11,751 nucleotides of DNA from NCBI GenBank assembly GCA_035760665.1, contig DASTSN010000049.1, forward strand, positions 1 through 11,751, written 5' to 3'. The notes below the pieces were generated by a model. It was not told where the DNA came from. It saw nothing but the letters and a program-made list of their open reading frames with translations, and ran no database searches. Positions within the stretch are counted from its first letter, which is position 1. Every line of letters starts with the position of its first letter. Source of the stretch: DASTSN01 sp035760665. Lineage in GTDB: Bacteria > Bacteroidota > Bacteroidia > Chitinophagales > Chitinophagaceae. Made by a program: the position numbers and the translations under genes. Shown piece by piece: positions 1 to 5,607 of this stretch.

Positions 1-754
1 TATGTTTAATGGAAGTGAAGAAGAACTGAAGCAAACAAATGTTACCCAGCCTGCTGTTTTTCTTCATTCGGTGATAGCGTTTAAAAGCATTGAGAATGCC
101 AGGCCCGATATGGTTGCCGGCCACTCGCTGGGCGAATTTTCCGCGCTGGTGGCAAACGGTACTTTAAGTTTTGAGGATGCGCTGAATCTGGTAGCCGTAC
201 GGGCACAGGCCATGCAGAAAGCCTGCGAACTGAATCCCTCCACCATGGCAGCTGTACTGGCTTTGCCGGATGAAAAAGTTGAAGAAATTTGCAAAGCCGT
301 TCAGGATGAAACAAATGAAATTGTTGTGCCAGCTAATTATAACTGTCCGGGGCAGCTGGTGATCAGCGGCACACTGAAAGGTATTGAAATAGCCTGTGAA
401 CGAATGAAGGCTGCCGGTGCCAAACGAGCCCTGGTATTACCGGTAGGCGGTGCTTTTCACTCTCCTTTGATGGCGCCGGCAAAAAATGAATTGCAGGCGG
501 CCATTGAGTCAACTAAGTTTCATAAAGCCATGTGTCCAGTTTATCAGAATGTTGTAGCGAAGGCTGTGATGGATAGCGAGGAGATAAAACAAAATCTTAT
601 TGATCAGCTGACAGGCGCCGTGAAATGGACACAAAGTGTGCAGTCCATGATTGCAGACGGAGCATCCAGGTTTACAGAAGCTGGGCCCGGAAAAGTGTTG
701 CAGGGGCTGATTCTCAAAATTGACAAAACCGTACAGGCTGAAAGCGTGAATTAA
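1..754 (+). CDS. fabD: Malonyl-CoA:ACP transacylase FabD, 5' end missing
   Basis: FabD moves the malonyl group from malonyl-CoA to acyl carrier protein, supplying the extender unit for cytosolic type II fatty acid synthesis. The 250 visible residues include the nucleophile elbow GHSLGE (residues 40-45, Ser42), Arg67 placed 25 residues after that serine as in E. coli FabD (Ser92/Arg117), and the catalytic histidine in GAFHSPLM (His153). A C-terminal GPGKVLQGL segment is also typical. By alignment of the serine with E. coli, about 50 N-terminal residues, including the usual FPGQG motif, lie upstream of the window, so the methionine at position 2 is internal and not the start. The gene ends with TAA at 752-754 and converges on the acetyltransferase gene 15 bp away, with no hairpin between them. 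All key residues that can be seen are intact, so the enzyme is expected to be active. Confidence 0.95.
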   Translation, partial: MFNGSEEELKQTNVTQPAVFLHSVIAFKSIENARPDMVAGHSLGEFSALVANGTLSFEDALNLVAVRAQAMQKACELNPSTMAAVLALPDEKVEEICKAVQDETNEIVVPANYNCPGQLVISGTLKGIEIACERMKAAGAKRALVLPVGGAFHSPLMAPAKNELQAAIESTKFHKAMCPVYQNVVAKAVMDSEEIKQNLIDQLTGAVKWTQSVQSMIADGASRFTEAGPGKVLQGLILKIDKTVQAESVN

Positions 755-769
755 GCAGGATGATGAAAC

Positions 770-1219
770 CTACACTGGTATTGAACAATTAATCCATTCA
801 CTGTCGAACTGGGCATTGTACTTTTTATAAAAATGAATGGCGGGTTCGTTCCATTCGAGTACCTGCCATACAATTCCATTCAGGTTTTTTTCCCTCGCTT
901 CCTCAATCAGCCGGTCGAATAATAATTTTCCCAGGCCTTTCCCTCTCATTTTTCCGGTGACTAAAATGTCTTCAAGGTACATACGTTGTCCTTTCCAGGT
1001 ACTGTACCGTATATAGTATAAGGCAAAACCTTCCACGCGGCCGTCCACTTCTGCCACAAATGCCCACCAAACAGGATGTTGTCCGAAACCGCTGTCGGCA
1101 AAATGTTCCAATGTGACAGTTACTTCCTGTGGCGCTTTTTCATACTCGGCTAATTCGTGAATTAACTCCAGTAAGCGGGGGCAATCTTCTTTAACGGCAC
1201 GTCTGATGGTACAATTCAT
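770..1219 (-). CDS. GNAT N-acetyltransferase, SSAT (diamine acetyltransferase)-like
   Basis: Predicted cytosolic GNAT acetyltransferase of 149 residues that uses acetyl-CoA to acetylate an amine. The acetyl-CoA pyrophosphate loop reads RGKGLGK (motif A), preceded by YLEDILV on the beta-4 strand. The order of conserved blocks (DSGFGQHPVWW, then GFALYYIRYSTW, then EWNEPAIHFYKK) closely follows the spermidine/spermine N1-acetyltransferase family, and the tyrosine in HFYKK corresponds to that family's general acid. Polyamines or related small amines are therefore plausible substrates, but bacterial members act on varied amines and the sequence cannot settle this. I chose the ATG at 1219. An in-frame GTG at 1249 would add ten residues (MNRKKQRHIF) that the family lacks. 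The gene lies 32 bp downstream of the serine hydrolase on the same strand, so co-transcription is likely. It ends at TAG (772-770), facing fabD. Confidence 0.88.
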   Translation of the reverse strand: MNCTIRRAVKEDCPRLLELIHELAEYEKAPQEVTVTLEHFADSGFGQHPVWWAFVAEVDGRVEGFALYYIRYSTWKGQRMYLEDILVTGKMRGKGLGKLLFDRLIEEAREKNLNGIVWQVLEWNEPAIHFYKKYNAQFDSEWINCSIPV

Positions 1220-1251
1220 GAATATGTGTCTTTGTTTTTTTCTATTCACAA

Positions 1252-3066
1252 TTATTTTTTTCGGATGGCTTTAAATGTTCCGTTGGGTTGTATCGAAAGC
1301 AATTCTGTCACTTCACCTGCGTCATTGGTATGAAACTGAACCGTGAAACCATTTAAAATTTTTATAGCAAATTTATCTTTTTCTACCGGTATCAGTTCGT
1401 ACTCCGGCTGGCCAGGAACAAGAAGGTATAAAGTCCTTTCTCCTTTGATAAATACTTTGATTGTGACATTACTCAAATCATATTCACCAACATATTTTTG
1501 CAATTCTTCTTTGCTTAATTCCTTTGCCTTGGGTGTTTTGGTAAATTCAATCGGTTTGAGCGATGGTTCCAGGGGTACCGAGGCGGTTACAATGTCGCCG
1601 GCCATGTTCATGTTAAACTGGATGAGCTCGCCGCGCTGTGTAGTATCAATTCCGTCTTTCAGTGATTTTTCAATCGGCTCAAATACATCAAAGTGGTGAT
1701 GACGCAACCAATAAGTATGTGAGCCCATGATGGCAAACAGGGAATCTCTTTGCCAAGCAACTTCAAAAACGCCATACCCTTTATTTCCATATAGCCCCTG
1801 GTAGTCTTTCAATTCGTGCGACGGTTTGGTTCCGGAGGCAAGCGTAGCTGTGGCATTTTTTTCAGCTTCCCTGGCTGCGGCCATAGCTTTATCGGTGGCG
1901 GTTTTCAGGTCTGTCTGCCAGTCGAAATATTTCAGGTTCAGCATCCTGTCAGCAAGAATGTTGCGGACTACTCCGGGCACAGCTGAGCCATTCTGGTTAC
2001 ATAATACAATTATACCAATGTTATCTGTTGGGAAGAAACATGTACTTGCCGAAAAGCCGTCAATATTACCGCCGTGCTCTACGCGGTAGTGCCCGCGGTA
2101 CGATGACAGGAACCATCCAAAGCCATAATTAGCAAAATGCAGATCGGGTTTTTCCTTGCTGGGCAGGCCGCCCGCAATCACCATTTGAGAGCTCATGGCT
2201 TCGGAAACATAGGATGTGGGAATGATTTCTTTGCCATCATATTTACCGCCATTTATCCAGGTAATTACCCATTTCGCCATATCATTTACAGAGCTGTTAA
2301 TACTGCCGGCAGGTCCCATGGCTTTAATCGGGTAATATTCCAGTTGCTTTATGAGGCTGTCGTTTTTGAGGCCATAACCAATTGCCGGTTCATTAGTTTT
2401 TACCAGTTCATCAATTGATAAATCCGAGCTGGACATTCCAAGCGGCTGGAAAAAACGTTGCTGGATGTTTTGCTCCCAGCTTTGGTGGGTAAGCTTTTCC
2501 ACCAGCAATCCCTGCAGCATAAACATAAAATTATTATACTGCCATTTCTCCCGCAGTCCTGCTGTAGGTTCCATGTATTGTATCCGCTGCAGTAAACTGT
2601 CTCTTGATCCCGAAGGAAAAAAATACCAGGAAAAGTCATGCCGCGGCAAGCCTGTCCGGTGGCACATCATATCCCGCAATGTAATGTGATCGGTCATTTC
2701 ATCATTATAGAATTTCAGTTCGGGTATGTAATTGCGGACAGGTTTGTCAAGGTCAACCTGGTTATCTTTAGTTAACCAGCCGATTAACGAAGCAGTGAAT
2801 GCCTTGGTACATGAGCCGATGGCAAAAACAGTGTTAGCCGTAACCGGCAATTTTTTTTCCACGTCGCGGTAGCCAAAACCATTTGCGTATACAACTTTAT
2901 TTTTCTCTACCACGGCAACGGCAAAACCTGCGGCATGCCACTCTTTTAAAACTCTTGCAAAAGTTGTATCAAGACCGGCAAAGCGTTTATCCGTCGGATT
3001 TTTTTTCTTTTGGGCAAAGGAAAGACCGGCAAATAGCAGTAACAGCAACAGGAAAGATATTCTCAT
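1252..3066 (-). CDS. Secreted serine hydrolase, beta-lactamase class C/PBP4-like, with C-terminal beta domains
   Basis: A 604-residue exported serine hydrolase of the beta-lactamase/D-aminopeptidase/esterase superfamily. A hydrophobic signal peptide covers roughly residues 1-19, ending in SFAQ with no lipobox cysteine, so it is probably periplasmic or secreted rather than a lipoprotein. The catalytic core holds all three superfamily motifs: SxxK as SCTK (Ser85, Lys88), YxN as YNN (Tyr177), and HGG (His331) in place of KTG. HGG is common in esterase and peptidase members and makes a true cephalosporinase less likely. After about residue 375 come two small domains resembling the DUF3471-type extensions of these proteins, the last containing YVGEYDL. 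The start is the ATG at 3066; an in-frame start at 3087 would add seven residues ahead of the signal peptide. It heads a probable operon with the acetyltransferase. Possible substrates are peptidoglycan peptides, D-amino acid peptides or esters; none can be chosen from sequence. Confidence 0.9.
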   Translation of the reverse strand: MRISFLLLLLLFAGLSFAQKKKNPTDKRFAGLDTTFARVLKEWHAAGFAVAVVEKNKVVYANGFGYRDVEKKLPVTANTVFAIGSCTKAFTASLIGWLTKDNQVDLDKPVRNYIPELKFYNDEMTDHITLRDMMCHRTGLPRHDFSWYFFPSGSRDSLLQRIQYMEPTAGLREKWQYNNFMFMLQGLLVEKLTHQSWEQNIQQRFFQPLGMSSSDLSIDELVKTNEPAIGYGLKNDSLIKQLEYYPIKAMGPAGSINSSVNDMAKWVITWINGGKYDGKEIIPTSYVSEAMSSQMVIAGGLPSKEKPDLHFANYGFGWFLSSYRGHYRVEHGGNIDGFSASTCFFPTDNIGIIVLCNQNGSAVPGVVRNILADRMLNLKYFDWQTDLKTATDKAMAAAREAEKNATATLASGTKPSHELKDYQGLYGNKGYGVFEVAWQRDSLFAIMGSHTYWLRHHHFDVFEPIEKSLKDGIDTTQRGELIQFNMNMAGDIVTASVPLEPSLKPIEFTKTPKAKELSKEELQKYVGEYDLSNVTIKVFIKGERTLYLLVPGQPEYELIPVEKDKFAIKILNGFTVQFHTNDAGEVTELLSIQPNGTFKAIRKK

Positions 3067-3285
3067 AAAACAGGCTTTGGTGAGCAAATGAAAATTTCAA
3101 TGAATAATGAAATTACTATTTAAAGTAAAAACAGGAAAAGGCTTTTTGCTGTATTATGCCTGTATCTTTATCATCTTGCTATCAATTTTTTAGTGGCTAT
3201 TAGGTTAGTGAAAGAATTTCAGTTGAAAAATTGATGATTTACCGTTGCTCTTCCGACATTTGATAAGGCTAAAAATTTTTTCGGT
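3067..3285. other. Divergent intergenic region, serine hydrolase / dinB-like gene
   Basis: This AT-rich 219-bp region must carry promoters firing in both directions. I could not assign either convincingly. On the plus strand TATCTTTA (3163-3170) differs from the Bacteroidota -7 consensus TAnnTTTG only at the last base, but the nearest TTTG (3145-3148) is only 14 nt upstream, shorter than usual. On the minus strand the best candidate, TTCATTTG (3092-3085), departs from the consensus at its second position and lacks a -33 partner. The clearest structure is the inverted repeat at 3181-3235. No open frame or RNA gene is evident. Confidence 0.5.
3181..3235. repeat. Perfect 10-bp inverted repeat with 35-nt spacer
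   Basis: ATCAATTTTT (3181-3190) is matched by its exact reverse complement AAAAATTGAT (3226-3235). The spacer holds a direct repeat of TTAGTG at 3190-3195 and 3205-3210, a 15-nt period. It sits in the divergent promoter region about 50 bp before the dinB-like start. It could be a regulator-binding site or an RNA stem in the dinB-like leader. The arms are AT-rich, so chance is a real alternative. Confidence 0.4.
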
Positions 3286-3792
3286 ATGAAAAAAATGCTT
3301 CAACAACTTGCTGCCTATAATGTGTGGGCCAACCAGCGCCTGATGGCTTTTATTCTGTCTGTGCCTGAAGAATTAACGCGTAAATCGTTCCCAGGCAGTT
3401 TTAGCAGTTTATATCTCACATTGTTGCACATGTGGGTGGCAGAAACAGCCTGGTACCAGCGGCTCTCACCGGAAAGCGGTGCAGTAAATCCCGGCATGAA
3501 TTTTCAGGGATCTTTGCAGGAAGTCATAAAAGGACTGTCTCTTCAAAATGAAAAATGGAAACAGTGGGTAGACGATGCGAGCATTGCGCAGTTGGAAGAA
3601 AGCATAACATACCAGAATTCAAAAAAGGAAACCTTTGCCGAACCGCGTTACGAAATTTTATTGCATCTGTTCAATCACGGTACATACCACCGCGGCCAGC
3701 TCGTCAGCTTATTACACCAGGCGGGTGTTCATGATCAGCTTCCATCGACTGATTTCATTGTTTTTTGCAGGCTTGGGCAAAATGAAAAATGA
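3286..3792 (+). CDS. DinB/YfiT-family putative metal-dependent protein
   Basis: A 168-residue four-helix-bundle protein of the DinB/YfiT (DUF664-like) superfamily. The family's three metal-ligand histidines are visible: His48 in LLHMW, and His131 and His135 in the NHGTYHRGQ signature. The C-terminal PSTDFIVF is the usual ending of this subgroup, and the N-terminal AAYNVWANQRL helix is also characteristic. Known relatives include thiol transferases that use bacillithiol or mycothiol, and many uncharacterised stress-linked proteins. The substrate here is unknown, and despite the name the protein is unrelated to DNA polymerase IV (DinB). The start is the ATG at 3286; another ATG three codons later is possible but would trim the first helix. 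The stop codon (3790-3792) lies inside a hairpin shared with convergent fabH. No adjacent gene shares its strand, so it is probably transcribed alone. Confidence 0.9.
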   Translation: MKKMLQQLAAYNVWANQRLMAFILSVPEELTRKSFPGSFSSLYLTLLHMWVAETAWYQRLSPESGAVNPGMNFQGSLQEVIKGLSLQNEKWKQWVDDASIAQLEESITYQNSKKETFAEPRYEILLHLFNHGTYHRGQLVSLLHQAGVHDQLPSTDFIVFCRLGQNEK

Positions 3793-3824
3793 CATAGGAA
3801 ACAACTGTTTCGCTTTTGTCATTT
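3787..3824. terminator. Probable bidirectional hairpin terminator between dinB-like gene and fabH
   Basis: The outer stem AAATGACA (3787-3794) pairs exactly with TGTCATTT (3817-3824), and an inner stem GAAAC/GTTTC (3798-3802, 3807-3811) closes a four-base loop AACT. An asymmetric internal loop separates the two. On the minus strand the stem begins 21 nt after the fabH stop and is followed by a T-rich run, which suits Rho-independent termination of fabH. On the plus strand it is not followed by a T tract, and it begins just before the dinB-like stop codon, so its role there is weaker. No folding energy was computed. Confidence 0.5.
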
Positions 3825-3845
3825 GAAAACAGGTAAGTCAAATTT

Positions 3846-4838
3846 CTAATATGCCCATTTTACCCAGGTGGCACCCCAGGTAAAGCCACCACCAAAGGCT
3901 GCCAACACTATGTTGTCACCTTTTTTCAGCTTATTTTCCCACTCCCAAAGGCACAGCGGAATAGTGGCAGCTGTGGTATTACCGTATTTCTGTATGTTCA
4001 GCATAACTTTATCGTGGCTCAGGCCCATCCTGTCAGCAGTCGCATCAATAATTCGTTTGTTAGCCTGGTGCGGAACCAGCCAGGCAATATCATTACCAGT
4101 AAGGTTATTTCTTTCCAGCAGTTCTGCACTTACGTCTGCCATTCCTTTTACTGCAAATTTGAAAACAGCCTGGCCTTCCTGGTAAATATAATGCTCCTTA
4201 TTGGTCACTGTTTCAATGCTGGCAGGCCGTAGGGAACCGCCCGCTTTCATATGGAGGTACTGGCAGCCGCTGCCGTCACTTTTCAGGATGCTATCTTTTA
4301 CACCGTATCCTTCCTCATTGGGCTCAAGTAACACTGCGCCGGCTCCATCGCCAAAGATGATGCAGGTTGCACGATCGTTGTAGTCAACAATTGAGCTCAT
4401 TTTATCCGAACCCGCCACCACTACTTTTTTACAACGGCCGCTCTCAATAAAGGCAGCGCCGGTAGTAAGTGCATACAGGAAGCCGGAGCAGGCAGCAGCC
4501 AGGTCGAACCCGAACGCATTTTTAGCGCCCAGTTTATCACAAGCCAGGTTGGCAGTGGAGGGGAACAACATATCGGGAGTAACGGTTGCCACAATCAGGC
4601 AATCAATCTCCAGGGGGTCAATGCCTCTTTTCTCACACAATTGTTTTACAGCTGGCACTACCATATCAGACGTCGCCAGACCCTTGCCTTTCAGGATGCG
4701 GCGTTCTTCAATTCCAGTTCGGGTCCGGATCCATTCGTCATTGGTATCCACCATTTTTTCCAGGTCAGCATTGGTAAGCCTGTCTTCGGGAACATAGCCG
4801 CCAACAGCCGTGATGGCAGCGCTAATCTTATTACTCAT
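3846..4838 (-). CDS. fabH: 3-oxoacyl-ACP synthase III (KASIII) FabH
   Basis: FabH condenses an acyl-CoA starter, acetyl-CoA or a branched starter, with malonyl-ACP to begin type II fatty acid synthesis in the cytosol. The 330-residue protein is full length for the family. The catalytic triad is intact: Cys117 in DLAAACSGFLYA, His258 in VPHQAN, and Asn287 in YGNTTAA. DEWIRTRTGI (residues 34-43) forms the N-terminal CoA-binding segment, and GGGFTWGATWVKW gives the usual C-terminal loop. Many Bacteroidota make iso-branched fatty acids, so a branched-chain starter preference is possible but not readable here. I chose the ATG at 4838; a TTG at 4889 in the same frame would add 17 unconserved residues and run into the promoter-like box. 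It is transcribed alone, divergent from ruvA, and is not next to plsX or rpmF in this window. It works in the same pathway as fabD at the left end. Confidence 0.96.
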   Translation of the reverse strand: MSNKISAAITAVGGYVPEDRLTNADLEKMVDTNDEWIRTRTGIEERRILKGKGLATSDMVVPAVKQLCEKRGIDPLEIDCLIVATVTPDMLFPSTANLACDKLGAKNAFGFDLAAACSGFLYALTTGAAFIESGRCKKVVVAGSDKMSSIVDYNDRATCIIFGDGAGAVLLEPNEEGYGVKDSILKSDGSGCQYLHMKAGGSLRPASIETVTNKEHYIYQEGQAVFKFAVKGMADVSAELLERNNLTGNDIAWLVPHQANKRIIDATADRMGLSHDKVMLNIQKYGNTTAATIPLCLWEWENKLKKGDNIVLAAFGGGFTWGATWVKWAY

Positions 4839-4870
4839 GCAAAAAAAATTGTAGCTTGAAATTGCAGGCA

Positions 4871-4898
4871 CGAAGATACGATTTGACAATCTATCAAA
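4871..4898 (-). promoter_or_regulatory. Candidate fabH promoter, TAnnTTCG type
   Basis: Read on the minus strand, TATCTTCG (4878 to 4871) fits the Bacteroidota sigma-70 -7 element TAnnTTTG with one change. TTTG (4898 to 4895) lies 16 nt upstream as a -33 element, slightly closer than the usual 17-23. Transcription would begin near 4867, giving a leader of roughly 30 nt before the ATG at 4838. The -33 element lies within the inverted repeat at 4883-4906. Confidence 0.4.
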
Positions 4899-4906
4899 AT
4901 TGTCGA
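4883..4906. repeat. Inverted repeat TTGACAAT-N8-ATTGTCGA, possible operator
   Basis: GACAAT (4885-4890) and ATTGTC (4899-4904) are perfect inverted arms around an 8-nt spacer. Extending outward gives seven of eight paired positions (one mismatch at 4884/4905). It covers the spacer and -33 region of the candidate fabH promoter and lies upstream of the ruvA promoter, so a dimeric regulator bound here could control fabH. No regulator gene is nearby, and the arms are short, so this is tentative. Confidence 0.35.
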
Positions 4907-4946
4907 CATTTTAGTAGCCTGCCCGGTGCTAAAAAGGCAGGTTTAT

Positions 4947-4979
4947 TCTGCCAGGTGATAGTACATTCCTTTATTTTCG
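4947..4979 (+). promoter_or_regulatory. Candidate ruvA promoter, TAnnTTCG type, almost no leader
   Basis: TATTTTCG (4972-4979) resembles the Bacteroidota -7 element TAnnTTTG with one change. TCTG (4947-4950), one base off TTTG, sits 21 nt upstream as a possible -33 element. The -7 box ends only five bases before the ruvA ATG at 4985, so the transcript would start at or within a few bases of the start codon, making the mRNA leaderless or nearly so. The same promoter could also serve sprA. Confidence 0.45.
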
Positions 4980-4984
4980 CAGCT

Positions 4985-5566
4985 ATGATTGCCTACCTCG
5001 AAGGACGTTTTGCTTATAAAAGCCCAGCCGTTGTGTATATAGATGTACAGGGCGTAGGATATGAAGTACAAATCAGCCTCAATACCTACGCCGGTATTCA
5101 GCACCTGGAAAAAGGCTTGTTGCACACCTGCCTGCTGATACGCGAAGATGCCCATACCTTATATGGCTTTTTTGAAAAGGCAGAAAAAGATATGTTCCTG
5201 CTACTGATTGCCGTATCCGGCATCGGTGCCTCCACTGCCAGAATGATGCTCTCGTACATGAAACCCGAGGAGGTTGCCCGGGCAATCATACAAGGCGATG
5301 TGAAAACTCTGGAGAGCATTAAGGGTATAGGTAAAAAAACAGCCGAAAGACTGGTGGTTGAGCTCCGCGATAAACTGGCTAAACAGCCGGCTGATACAAC
5401 TATTTCTCCCGTGAAACACAATACTTTGCACGCTGATGCGTTAAATGCCCTGATGGCATTGGGAATTAGTCGCCAGGTTGCTGATCAGGCCATACAAAAA
5501 GCCCTGGCTGCGGAGCCTGGGCTGGCTGTAGAAGACCTGATTAAAAAAGCTTTGCGAACCCTTTGA
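4985..5566 (+). CDS. ruvA: Holliday junction branch migration protein RuvA
   Basis: RuvA binds Holliday junctions as a tetramer and loads the RuvB motor for branch migration in recombinational repair. The 193-residue protein has the three expected domains. The OB-fold domain I opens with MIAYLEGRFAYK and covers about residues 1-63. Domain II carries two helix-hairpin-helix motifs, around VSGIGASTA (residues 77-85) and IKGIGKKTAERL (residues 112-123). After a flexible linker, domain III (about residues 147-193) is the RuvB-contacting helical bundle with ALNALMALGI. Length is close to E. coli RuvA (203). I chose the ATG at 4985 because the family begins exactly at MIAYLEG; the same frame is open upstream to a TTG at 4856, but that extension crosses the promoter region. 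It lies 41 bp ahead of sprA on the same strand, with no clear terminator between. I recall this ruvA-sprA order from other Bacteroidota but could not check it here. Confidence 0.96.
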   Translation: MIAYLEGRFAYKSPAVVYIDVQGVGYEVQISLNTYAGIQHLEKGLLHTCLLIREDAHTLYGFFEKAEKDMFLLLIAVSGIGASTARMMLSYMKPEEVARAIIQGDVKTLESIKGIGKKTAERLVVELRDKLAKQPADTTISPVKHNTLHADALNALMALGISRQVADQAIQKALAAEPGLAVEDLIKKALRTL

Positions 5567-5607
5567 GCCTGAGTTTTTTTCATTGAACTAATTCTTTAGA
5601 GAAACAC

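Noticed and set aside
2..4. ATG at position 2 as the fabD start
   Set aside because: The catalytic serine would be at residue 42 instead of about 92 and the FPGQG region would be missing; the gene simply begins before the window.
1343..2689. Several plus-strand open frames inside the serine hydrolase gene
   Set aside because: They are antisense shadows of a clear 604-residue protein with intact motifs, and none resembles a known family.
4839..4889. N-terminal extension of fabH from TTG at 4889
   Set aside because: It adds 17 residues not seen in FabH and would run through the likely -7 box at 4871-4878.
4856..4984. N-terminal extension of ruvA from TTG at 4856
   Set aside because: RuvA proteins begin at MIAYLEG; the extension is unconserved and overlaps the divergent promoter region.
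5567..5607. T-tract (5574-5580) after ruvA as a Rho-independent terminator
   Set aside because: No stable GC stem precedes the T run, and sprA follows on the same strand, so read-through is more likely.
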